Assembly (NCBI RefSeq): GCF_019112545.1
Contig: NW_025064895.1
Coordinates: forward strand, 860,049 to 924,048
From: Guyanagaster necrorhizus
Lineage: Eukaryota > Basidiomycota > Agaricomycetes > Agaricales > Physalacriaceae
Reading direction: 5' to 3'
Length of the DNA: 64,000 nt
Shown here: in pieces, positions 9,532-20,702 of the stretch
How the letters are laid out: the number at the start of each line of letters is the position of its first letter
Numbering within the stretch: position 1 is the first letter of the stretch
The notes under the pieces: generated by a model
Database searches by the model: none
The model's input: the letters and a program-made list of their open reading frames with translations, nothing else
What the model was told of the DNA's origin: nothing
Position numbers and translations under genes: made by a program

Positions 9532-9578
9532 CTGAGTCGACGGTCAACTGCCTTTAAGCAATTGACCGTCGTACTCAG
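9532..9578. repeat. Inverted repeat related to the one at 8008
   Basis: CTGAGTCGACGGTCAA, a spacer, then TTGACCGTCGTACTCAG form a hairpin with one bulge. Both hairpins follow the pattern CTG(G)AGTCGA(A/C)(A/G)GTCAA with about 13 nt of loop, and both arms have changed together, keeping pairing. They lie 1.5 kb apart, one inside the GH7 pseudogene and one upstream of it. Confidence 0.65.
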
Positions 9579-11589
9579 CCTGGCCGTTATTCACTGCATG
9601 CTAATAACCTGCCTGCAGCAGTTACTTGTTACGAACTCGAAGAAACCGAAGTCCATCATAAAAGTGAGTGAGTTTAGTAGTCAAACGAATGGCATAGAGA
9701 CCTTCAATGAAAGCCTAGTATTTAGACGACAAGTCTGCCCTGAAAGTGGGATGCGATCGGCAAGAAGATGGTGTCAGGACCATTTTTAAATCCAGATGCT
9801 AAATTGAGTTGAAAGAGATCGAGCTTCTTCTTATACTTAGCACTTCTTCAATGCATGAGTATCCTGTGTCTCTGAAGAGTGGCTGGAGGAGCTCCTAGAG
9901 CAAGCCCGTAGTTAATCGACCAGCAATAATGGAAAAAGAGGCCGAGTACCAAGGGACATTAATCCGAGGGTAGGAAGAAAGCATTATCATCACACGGAGG
10001 GTTTTCTGACGCTCCAAGTAGAGCAGAACTGGGGGCCTCTCTGAGGCCAATAGCGAATCGACGGAGTATACATTGCCACACAAGAAAGCATCTGATAGAC
10101 TAGATAGCGTAGGTGCAGAAACTTGATCCTTTTGAAGCCAGATGCAGCTAGATAGTCGTAAAAAATGCCTTAAGAATGATTGTGTCTAGGAACAACACGT
10201 GAGTTCGAAGCTGAAGCCGGCCCGTCTACCCGGCACGTGGGTGAAACTTTTTCTGCGATTTTTTTCCATCAACACTTGTGACTTTCATGAGATTGTTCTA
10301 CTCCGCATCGACTGACGTTGTAGATGGGTCGCGCAACCCTTTGCTGTAATGCCAATGGACCAGGTGACTCTTGGAACCAGTGGACATATCCTTGCTTTGC
10401 GCTATCACTACGTGCGCCGATTCAGACGCGTCAATCCCAGTCACCGGTGGCTGCTGATAATGTACCCAAAGCTCCTGAAGTCCAGTTAACCTGGGAAGGA
10501 CATAAACAAGAACTGCGGGAGTGACTAGTTCTTACCCGGAAGCTCTCCTGCTTGTGGGTTTTTTTTTGGAGCGGGAGCTCAGGTGGAGCATGGCCCGCCC
10601 TACAGACGTCCTTCCCCAGCCCCGGCTCATTCGTTATGTAAAACGACCCCATTGTTTTCCTTCCATGACCATCGACTTCCCTCGAAGAGCGTTGACGTTG
10701 ATATTCTATGGCCGCCGACGGGATCGCGGCTCTATGCACCAGGTCGTAGCGGTTACCGCATAAGGTATTCATGACTGTGTATTACACTTCCAGTCAACCC
10801 CGACGAACAGAACTAGATGTAGAATGCGAGTACTTTGTTGTGTGCACGTAGCCCAACTGACTGTTTGGTTGACAGGCCGAGTCCTTTGGTTAGTTTACTC
10901 GCTTTTGGAAATGTTACAGTTTGTTTCCGAGAAGAATGTCAGTCCTCCACCTGCACACCTTCTCCCGCTCGGGGCGCTTAGCTCTGCGCGAATTTGTTCG
11001 GCTCTCCAACCCCGAAGTGCTTGAACCTGACTTATCGTCCGCATGCATACTCACTATCTGGCTGTCTCCGGCAGATGCATGCCAAGTCTGCGGTATACAC
11101 GTTATCAAGAAAGTCTAGAATATTTCGATGAGTCGTACCTCTTTTGAAGTGTTACGATGCTTGGGCGTAATCACATGAACGCATCGATTTTTTTTGTTTT
11201 GTTTTCAGCATTTGATTAACCGCAACAAGTAAGCTAACTACTAAGACGCGGTGGAGGTACAGGTCCTCAGGATCCTCTCTCTCTCTTGTTCCGGTCCCTC
11301 CGCTCTTCCTTCCGAGTTCCCCTGGTGTTTTGGCATGTAATGTGGAGTAGAGTAATGGACATGTATGATACCTTACACCCCCATGGTGGGCTAGTTGATT
11401 AGTTTGATTCTGCGGTTGGCTGAAGCCATGAGGTGCTTTGCGAGCGTGTCTTGGGTGCCGGCTGGGTTGGTCGTGTTCCATGGTGTGGTGGGTGCGCAGC
11501 GGCTATCCATGCTCGTCTTCTGTGTCACCCTCGTCTTCTTCCCACCACTCCCTCTTCTTCTGGCTCTGGGGCGAGCCTCTCGTTTCGTA
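9579..11589. other. Gene desert, no supportable feature
   Basis: Open frames at 10324-10524 (plus) and 10431-10772 (minus) overlap each other and match nothing I recognise. No splice-linked coding series was found. The stretch is probably old intergenic or transposon-derived DNA. Confidence 0.45.
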
Positions 11590-11945
11590 GTTGTCCCATC
11601 CGGGTGAATGCTCCCGTGTTTTCCATAAACTTGCTCAGTGCTGTGATTTCTTCCTTGGTGCCGAGGATGTCCGGTAGGTACATGGTCCTTGACACGTTCC
11701 GAAGGGTCCCCGTTGCTCTTTGTAGAGGGGGCATTCACGCAGAATGTGCTCCCGTGTCTGAAACATCTCTCCACAAGGGCAGTCAATGTCCTTATTTGTC
11801 ACGAATTGTGAGTAATACTCACCTACGTATCCGTGGCCTGTTCTGCACTAGAGAACTTGGCCGAATATCTCTCTTTTCACTGCGAGGTCTATGAGGTGGC
11901 GTGTCGGCTTCGAATGCATCGATTGACACACGCTTCATTCGACTC
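11590..11945 (-). mobile_element. 3' end remnant of a non-LTR retrotransposon (RNase H/C-terminal region)
   Basis: On the minus strand the series KPTRHLIDLAVKREIFGQVL, stop, CRTGHGYVGEYYSQF, CPCGEMFQTREHILRECPLY, then (after a frameshift) YLPDILGTKEEITALSKF and NTGAFTRMG can be read. RTGHGxxGEYY and CPCG..TREHIL..CP are the typical C-terminal zinc-knuckle-like signature of fungal LINE polyproteins. An in-frame TAG and a frameshift make it inactive. Reverse transcriptase upstream (towards 12-13 kb) could not be recognised. Confidence 0.7.
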
Positions 11946-14900
11946 CAGTAAAGATGGGTCTGACTTGGATGGTGATAGCTGTAGTTCAGCTGGACGACTC
12001 TGATGAAAATTTTCATTAACTCCAGTCACTCTTTTTGTTCGTAATTTTTTAAATACAACAATGGAATATCTTCTCATCATGATTTCAAGCGTCCTTTACT
12101 ACTTTAGCGAGGGTCCGCTAATCGCATAGAAGACGTCTGACGAAAATTGTTGGCTGGTATGCTGAGAACAATTAGTCGGCACCCTCTTATTGGAGTGTAG
12201 GTAGTCCGGTTTTCCATCCGTCACTGTCGGAGCGAAATCATACTGAGCCTTGTCGCGTGTTGAATGTTTCACTGTAGGTTTAGGTAGTGCTTTTTGACGT
12301 TTTGAGTCTCTCGTTGCCTTACATTACTTTTGCGTGCGTCCTTCCTCTTGACCCGCCTAGGATGAGGTCTCACCTTAAAAATAGCTCCGTTGGAAGCGCA
12401 GCGAGAGGGTTTCCAGCTGACACATACCCTCGCTAAAGTCGCGTCGCTGATTCTGTTCCAATCATTGTTTCGGACCTCGCATATTTGAACACGTCTTTTC
12501 ATTAAGGCCGCTCGCATCTGCCAAACTGATTTCATTCTTCGCAGAATTTTTTCGACAAGACTTCCCGGCGGTTCATACCGAGTGCTAATGCGAATACCGC
12601 TCCTATGGCTCTGGGCTTACGAATTCAGATTAGGGATGGACATTTGGCATCGACTTTTGATATGACAGGACCGTACATGTCGCGCGAGGGCGGAAGTACG
12701 CAGCTGACATTTAGACTCGGAACGAACATCCAGATTCTACGGCTTGTTTCGGACCGTAGGGGGGCGATGGAACGGCTGCGAGCGACCGCGTATCCGGTCC
12801 GTAACCTCCTTAATAACCTTTTCTACCCACATTCTCGTTCTGATCGCCATTGCAGGTTCGGGTAGCGGCCAATTAAATGATTGCCAGATATTGCTCAAAG
12901 TTGCACCGGCGAAGCAAGAGCGCCAGATTCCGAGTCTTAGTGCTTAACCCCGTTCACGTACGATCCGATGCTGCATTGACGCAGTACGAACGAACGGTAT
13001 GGATAAGTAAGCCTCGGACGAGGACTCCCGAGCCAGAATGGATGGGCCTGGACCTCTGGGGGTCTGCCACAGGCAATCTGAATGCCGCGTCGTGAAGTAG
13101 CGGTGGTCGTCTGACAGACCCCGGCCGAGCGACCAAGAATTTCTGTACGTTGTAGGAGTTTGTAGGTGTGTTCAGCTACCTTGTTTATCACGGAACGACC
13201 GGACTTATGCATAACGGATCACTCCGCTGCTTGATTAGTGCTCTGGAGGCAGCAACTCGAATCATAACAATCAAATTATGTAACAAGGACCTTGCCCTTT
13301 TTTCTAGGGTCCCGGACAAGGAGCCTAATCGCGTTCAGAGATGAAGGTGAGCAGGTCACTGCTAAAGGTGAACTCGGTAGCGTGATTTTTCACTCCTTGA
13401 TTATGAGTGCAAGGCAGGCTTCCATTTATCTTGTATCTGTTACATCACTTTTTCTATAATCTTTCAGTGTTGATCGTTGAGAATGTTGGCCCTGGCTCAT
13501 CAAAAGTCCCACGGTTTAACAATCTACCGTCATCCAGGTGAGCAACAACATGATGCCCATATATACACTACGGCTGTCGGACAAGCGGGTGGGTATTATA
13601 TCACCATCTATGCTGCGTGCTTACTATGCATTTAGCCAATGTCGTGGGACTGGCCTTCCAGGTTTACAGCCTAACATCGTTTGGAATGAGATGCAGATGG
13701 ATTTGATTTGCACTATGCCTGACTTGTGAACTTCACTGACCCCAGGTTAGTGCAGTATGTGCTCTTCCGTATGCTTCGCTTCTACGGACCTGCTCACTCG
13801 GACAAATACACTTCTGGCGTCTTCAGCAACGAATAATTACTCGGTGACCTCTCACCTTGGGGCATGACTTGGGATGTATCCCAATCACGTTTGACCCTGT
13901 CAGCTCGCCATCGTGATCACCCAGCTAGCAGCACTTCGGTTTCGGGGATCTGTCCACCTGGCCGTGTCCTGCTCATAATCCCTGCAAAGCAGTGACTCGG
14001 TCCACCTGAATATATTACTGGTTCTGATGATCACAACCCTTTGGACCCGGTCTGTATCTGAAACTGTGGGCGTGCCTCAATGGTACTGTGCAACCCATTA
14101 CGCTGGTCAGATTCCGTGTTTATAGGTTCCCATACCGGCGTTGTTGAGCCCGAGGAACTATCTTTGGGGGCGTCTTATCCTGATCTCATGGTTTGCGATA
14201 TCGTCTATTTGGTACTGGTCCCCTAGATCCTGCAGCTGTGAGGCCCTACCTCAAAGCTCTAGGCACCGAGTTTGCGGTCAAATTGGATGAGCATGAACTT
14301 CGTCAGGACATGGTCTTTCACTGTTCCTTGTTGCAGGACTACCGTGAATACCGCATGTAAGGCTCATACAGCTTCTTCTTCGAATGCGAGGCTCTCACCG
14401 GAGCTGCTTGCCCCGTGAGGTGATGTTTGCATGCACGCCCATCTACCTGTCGTGGATTTATGTTCCTGTCACCAAAGCCTACCGGCCAAGAGGGCTCTAT
14501 GCTATTAGTTTAAGCATCGTGATTTATTACCCCATGCTGGGCTCAACTCTCAGGTCACGATGACCTTGGCAGACTCCAAGGGCCTTGGATTCGTTGTGCA
14601 GGTCCGAACTTGAATCTTTGGGGCCCTATCATCGCGGAATTTGTTGCTGTTGTCTTGCACAGTCGCACAATCGGCTTTGCAGTTCTACATACGTACTCTG
14701 AGGCCCATCGTTCAAATGCATGCTGATGACAAACAACCCTTCTCCCGCCGTTGGTTTGCGATCCACGGAAGCTCGACATCATGACTCTACCCGGATTCTG
14801 CCATTGGTGTCTACCGACCTGAAGACTAAGCTTGAAGCAGGCGAATTAAAACAAGTTTATTTAGATACAGTGTGCATCCGAGTCCCCCTTAGTGCTACAT

Positions 14901-15296
14901 CGAGAACAAAGGCATAGTCATGTGAAGATGCGAAGAAAAAACTTCCGTGGATCATTTTTCCTCGACGATGATGAAAGGTTACGCCCTAAATTTGAACGAT
15001 TGAAGTTGTAAGTAGAATTGACTGCAACACACATATGTAAAGCAGCGTCGAAGCGGCCCCGCACTACGTTTGTCAAACTGCGGAGGGATCTTCAATCGAT
15101 TTCAACAATCGGAAAGACCGACCTAGAGGCGCAGATGGAATCTACTTTCAATGTTTTGAAGACTCAAAGGACTGTTGGGAAGTCTTTCATAGAGCCACTT
15201 CTAGGGTCGTGAAGAAAAGTACAAGGTGAATTTTAGAGTCCCACGATCAAACACGCGCTGGTACAGAAACGTAACTTGAGAGTAACCAGCTGCACA
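11946..15296. other. Gene-poor DNA with one unidentified coding relic
   Basis: No spliced gene could be assembled. The plus-strand stretch of about 14210-14361 reads as protein-like sequence (FGTGPLDPAAVRPYLKAL, then GTEFAVKLDEHELRQDM, HCSLLQDYREYRM) and ends in TAA. It looks like a piece of a decayed gene or transposon that I cannot name. The rest shows scattered short frames only. Confidence 0.4.
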
Positions 15297-17358
15297 ATGG
15301 ACTCTCCGTCCTCTTCCATCGCCGAACATTCATCCGAGCCACCGCGGCCGACGACGAAGAAACAGCATGCTCTGCAGGAGCTGCTCGCGTCAGAGAGGGC
15401 ATATGCATCTGACCTGGTTCTGGTACGGGAGGTACACATGCCGTTAGCAAGAGGTGCGCAAACTACGGCTATCGACATCCTTTCATTAATTAGGCGCAGG
15501 ACAAGATATAGAGCTGGCTTCGCCCTCATCGTCATCGATGATGGACTCGCCACCCATGACGCCGGACGACGCCAGGATCATCTTTAGCAACATCGCTGAT
15601 CTGGCCGTGTTTGCCAACGACTTTTGCGATGCGTTGCAAATGGCTCTCGATGAGGACAATGTTGGGGACCTCTTCCTCAAGATGATACCCGACATGGAGC
15701 GCCCGTACAAGTTCTACATATCTCGCCAGGATACGGCGTCAAGCCATCTCCAGTCGCTACCCGTGACCCCGGCACTCACCGCATACCACGCCCAGACACG
15801 CACCATTGCTGCCTCGCTATCTCATGCTTGGGACCTGCACTCCATGCTCATCAAGCCCGTCCAACGCTTGCTGAAATACCCCCTTCTCCTTACTACAATT
15901 CTTGAAGAAACCCCGGATGATCACCCCGACAAGGAAAACATACGTCTCGCGAGGGACGCCGTACAGGAAGTCGCACAGCGCGTTAACGAGGAGCGACGGC
16001 GCACAGAGGTCGTCAAGGACGTTTTGAAGCGTACAAACAAAGATCTTCTTGTCCGCATCAAGAGTATCAGTCGCAGACGACCGCCACCGCCCGATTCCGA
16101 TGAAAGTCTGCTCATTTCACGACTTCATACACATATATTGCACATACAGTCCTTTGCTAACCAGCTCTCACAGAACACTCTCGACTGGTCACATTCTGTG
16201 GCTACAGCGATGAACCATCTTCGTCTGTTTGCTTTGTCCTTTGCCAGTGTCATTGGCTTGACCGGGGAACTTCAGTCTGATTCATTCGGTGCCTTTATGG
16301 GTCTCATCACGAATGTTTTATTGCCTCTTACAACGACATTGTCCCAGCATCTCACCAAGAACTTGATGAATCCACTTACAGATCTCCTTAACACCCTCAC
16401 TAACCCCCTTCACCTGTTAAACACCCTCCAGAACACTCTATTACCTTTGCATACACACCTTATCCACATGCCTCTTTCGCAGAAGAACCGTCCGCCTCCC
16501 GACCTAATTAAAGCCTCCAACGAATATCTCGCTCTGCGCGCCAAGCTAGCTGAGGAGCTCCCAAAATATGTAAGCATGGCTGAGAAGGTCTTGTCAGGAT
16601 GCATAATACGTCTTGCGCGTGTGCAAGAAGCGTACTGGTTAGATGCGGGGCTTGCATGGCGGGACCTCTGGGACATGCTGAGCGTAGAAGGGGAAGACCT
16701 GCAGACAGGTGACACCGTACGTGTATGGTGGGAACGCTGGGAAGAAGTCGACGCTGTTCTGGCACGTTTCAGGATTGTCGAGCGGCTGCGAAAGACGCCT
16801 ACGCGACGTTCGTCCTCTGCAGCCTCAATTCCGCGGGTCTCATCACCAATCCCTTTGATGAGTTCGTCTAGTGCCAGCATCAGGTCAAAAATGACCAAGT
16901 CGAGCACAGATTATGATTATGATATTGGGTATGACTATGCATGCGCAGCAAGGGTGGTGGAAAGCCCCCAGCCTCTTTCCCCTGTGCCATCGCAGAAGAT
17001 CAGAAGACCCGGGACGCCTTCAAGTTCTTCGATAAAGAGTAGGACTAGCAGTAGACGGAAGGACCTTCCGGGGATGTATATGGTACGGGCGGTGTATCCG
17101 TTCTCACCGTTGCAGGAGTACACCTATGAGTCGTATCCGTTTCTGAAGATCACGGGGCCTGGTGAGGCTTACGAGGTCCTCCGTGAGGCCGGTCATCCTA
17201 AACTGCATATCAGCAAGGGGCTGAGACTCTTTGCGAATGACGACGAAGCAAATGAGCCGGACAATCTGTTATTGGTAAGGCGAGTGGGGAGCGGGGGAAA
17301 AGGCGACGGTGAGGTAGGTTGGGTACTCGCTAGTTATGTACGGCCTGTGTCGCTGTGA
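15297..17358 (+). CDS. Cdc42/Rho guanine nucleotide exchange factor, DH-BAR-SH3-like
   Basis: Two exons (15297-15453 and 15494-17358, 40-nt intron) give 673 residues. The N-terminal half is a DH domain: it begins KKQHALQELLASERAYASDLVL, and the CR3 helix reads LIKPVQRLLKYPLLL. The middle (about 260-480) is long helical sequence resembling the BAR domain that follows DH in fungal Gef1 and animal DNMBP proteins. The C-terminus (about 575-670) has an SH3-like fold signature: VRAVYPFSP, YPFLKITGPGEAYEVL, GEVGWVLASYVRP. DH domains load GTP onto Rho-family GTPases; Cdc42 is the likely target by analogy with Gef1. The ATG at 15297 is the first in frame. Between DH and SH3-like parts lies a Ser-rich linker with a YDYDIGYDY stretch. 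Confidence 0.8.
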
Positions 17359-18172
17359 GAAATTGTGCGGCACGGCGGGCGGTCGGGACCAGCGGAGTTT
17401 CCCCGAGGTTTTTCACACTGATGTTTTTTTTTTGCTACAGCTGGATTGCAGCCCTGCCATTTCATATCCGATACCCAGCACTGATACCTGGATAATTTTA
17501 GATCTGTTGTAGACCCCGCGCGTGTATATTAGTGAAGAACAAAGTTGGTGCGAAGCCATGTGGATACGATTGCAGACTTGTCGCTGAGCGATATTTGGTT
17601 AGTCATTGTCACTTGATCTCTGGGCTTGATCGCTTGCTGTTGCAGTTCCATAGTGACCTGTAACGTTATGTATACGACAAAGCACAACATGTTCCCTCCC
17701 ATTTTCCAATTCTACGATCGGGTATTTCCCTGTCTCGGTATTAATGTCGCTTCCATCATATCATGCACCCGTTACGCCGCTGTGGCAATTGAATGAATTC
17801 CGGTTGGAAGCTGCCTCGACCTTGGTTCTGTGTATGTTGTTTGGCAAGGCCATCTTTATCGTCGCCAATGGGGCCATCTCATCACCAAACTTGGTCGGAC
17901 CAGATCTACCCGATGCCGAATGCCATCTTCTCCTTTCGAAATTCGCAGCTGAACGTGTTCTGTGATTCCCGGTGCGAGACCTGCCACTTGGACGTGCCTC
18001 GGGCATCAGGAATAGAACTCGACAAATATGTCCGAGCCCTATCAATTCATGAAGCAATGTTCTAATTGCCCACGACGTGCCCAAGTGATTTACATCGTCT
18101 TGGTGCCAGGACTTGTGGTCTGCGTCCTTCCCCTCTCTCTCTCTCTCTTCCATCATCCTCTTCCCTTCCCTC
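17359..18172. other. Intergenic, pyrimidine-rich promoter of the MFS gene
   Basis: No gene is seen. The last 50 nt before the start at 18173 are a C/T-rich tract (CTCTCTCTCT), a frequent feature just upstream of fungal start codons. Confidence 0.4.
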
Positions 18173-20390
18173 ATGAGTCCACCGCCTTCGTCGCGGCTTA
18201 TGTCGCCCTCTGACTATTCCATTGCTGCCAGCGCAAACGATGCCGGCGACCGGCAGCTGGCTCTATCCCCTACTGTGACGCATCTCGGTGACGAAGAACC
18301 TGATAAACGAATTCCTAGCCAAGATGACGAGCTGGACGCTGAAAAGCAGAGAGCTCAAGCCGTGCCGCAGTTTCCTGAGGGGTCGTTCCGCGGTTGGGCA
18401 ACTGTCTGTGGAGGGTATATTAATTCTTTGAAGTTTTAAAATTTGCCATTGAACAACAATTTTCAGGGCCTTCGTTGGGATGTGTATGTGCTCTAATCAT
18501 GGCAAGGTCTCGAGGCTGATATTTAATTTGCGCATTAGGCACGTTTGGAAATGTCCAGGTAAGATTATCTATGCTTTTCATGTGTTCTGTGAAGACTGAT
18601 TGTCACTTCTCCAGAGTTTTGGAGGTCAGTCGGATATGGTGTGCTTCTATGTGGATGTGATACTGATCTATACGTTCAGTGTACCAGGAGTATTATACAG
18701 TACGGATCCGTTGCCTCAGCAGTCCGTTCGCAATTGACTCTTTATAGACGACCTCTTTATCCGAGCATTCCTCTTCCCAGATAAGTTGGATCGGCTCTGT
18801 ACAACTCTGTTTATTATTTTCCCTTGGTCTCCTGTCGGGTAAATTATTCGATCAAGGATACTTTCATCACCTCCTGCTGGGTGGAAGCCTTCTTTTCCTA
18901 TTTTCGTACGTGGAATGGCTTCGCTCGCAATTGAAGCCTAAATCTTACCATACGTCTCGCAGTTCGTTCATGTTGTCCTTGACCCAACCCCATCAGTTCT
19001 ATCAAACTTTGCTGTCGCAAGGATTTGGCATGGGACTCGGGATGGGCTGTATGTTTATTCCCTCGATGAGTGTGTTATCACACTATTTTCGGGTTAAGAG
19101 GGCCGTGGCAATGGGATTCGTGGTGTCAGGTATGTATTGAGCATTGCTTCCGATAGTATTTGTGATGAAGGCGTTGTGAAGGCGGCGCTCTGGGTGCGAT
19201 CATTTACCCAATTTTGCTGAACAAGGTGTTCGACAAGACTGGACTTAGATTCCCTTGGGCAGTTCGGTAAGCTGTGACTTCCGTATTAGAATGACTTTTC
19301 TAAATTCGCTTCTAGTTTCGTAGCATTCATAGATCTCTTCCTTTTGACGCTCGCAAACCTACTAATGCGACCGAGACGTGTGTTTTCTTCATTTCCGAAG
19401 CGGTTCCTGGTCCATATTGAAGTCATTTGGTAGTCCCACCGCGGAAACGCGCCCCCATCGATATATATAAGATTCTATACGATTTCCCATATTGGTTGAC
19501 CGTGACTGGGTAAGGACTCTCCGCCATCTTCCAATTCATGTTAGATTAATGGTCTTGAAGAATAACACTAGGGTTCTGGGGACTTTTCATTCCCTGTACG
19601 TCTAGTCTTACCTGCTTCGCGTGTTGCAACTCATAAAGTTCCTCGCAGTCTTTTACCTCCAGGTGTTTGCGGAGCTTCATGGAGTAAATCCTAGTTTCCT
19701 GACGTGGACGGTACGATTTCTCATCTCGTTACTCAAATTACAGTATTATCTAAATGGAGGGTATGCAGCTTCCGGTCCTCAATGCTGGATCGCTCTTCGG
19801 GCGGTTCATTCCCAATCTCCTGGCCGACAGGTACGGCCCTTTCACAGGTTCGTTTTTGCGTGCTTCGGGCCCCATGTGAGGTTTTCGCTGATTGCCATCA
19901 CCATTAGTTATCATACCAAGTGGTTTCATAACGGGAAGCCTGGTGTGGGCCTTGCTCGGGGTACATACTATTGCGGGCATGGCGGTGTTTGGCGTGCTGT
20001 ACGGATTCTTCTCTGGAGCCTTCCTAACTGTGGCGACGCCGGCTATTGCATCGTTCACTCGCAGTCCTACTTTGGATGATATAGGGTAAGCTCTGGAGCT
20101 TTTTTTCGATTGTGCTTACTGAGAGAAATGGTAGACTCCGGATAGGTATTTCCTGCTTTTTCATTGGACTTGGCCTTTTGACGGGAAGTCCTATCGCCGG
20201 GGCACTGCTATCCCCAGAGTATATATGGTGGAGACCCCTGCTGTTTGCTTGTGTGAGTACTGTGTGTGAGGTTTGCATTTTTGGGTGAATTACTTACGGC
20301 ACCTAGGTTGTAATCATCTCCGGCACGATCTGCCTTGCGGTCGCGAGACAGTATTTAGTTCAACGCAAAGGTGGAATGAGATTTGTGTAA
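18173..20390 (+). CDS. MFS transporter, monocarboxylate-transporter-like
   Basis: About a dozen short introns interrupt a 12-helix major facilitator protein of the fungal MCH/MCT type. Recognisable pieces in order: FPEGSFRGWATVCG before helix 1, VYQEYYT, SSSQISWIGSVQLC, SGKLFDQGYFHHLLLGGSLL, GMGLGMGCMFIPSMSVLSHYF, KRAVAMGFVVSG, GGALGAIIYP, NAGSLFGRFIPNLLADRYGPF and GSPIAGALL. It would act in the plasma membrane on a small organic acid or similar solute; the substrate cannot be read from sequence. One exon (18615-18624) is only 10 nt. Every boundary I tested keeps the frame, so the gene looks functional. It ends with RGGMRFV-type sequence and TAA at 20388-20390. Confidence 0.85.
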
Positions 20391-20702
20391 GATGGTTATA
20401 TATAGATACGAGAGAGAATACGTGCTCTGACGAACCTGGATGGATATTGTTTACTTAATGACCGCCACACCTACTATCATGACGACGGCATGACCTTTTA
20501 CAACGCGGACTGTATTAGTTAGATTGCCTGATATATATTTTCAGTCTGATCGTCGCTGTTAAATGAGCTTAACACTTAGTCAGTGATAAAGGTTACGAAG
20601 GTGCAGGATGCCGTGAGCGGGTCAAGCCCCTTGTGATAAAAATGTCGCTGATCAGTATAGCATCGACTCATCTGCACGATTATATTTCTCCTCACCGGCA
20701 CC

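Noticed and set aside
10324..10772. Overlapping open frames on both strands as a small gene
   Set aside because: No splice-linked neighbours, no recognisable domain, and the two strands compete for the same DNA.
11391..11786. 131-residue minus-strand open frame as a gene
   Set aside because: It is a shifted frame over the LINE remnant; the meaningful reading (CPCGEMFQTREHIL and onward) needs other frames.
15276..15296. An upstream start for the RhoGEF at 15276
   Set aside because: The codon there is TTG; the first ATG in frame is 15297 and gives a sensible N-terminus.
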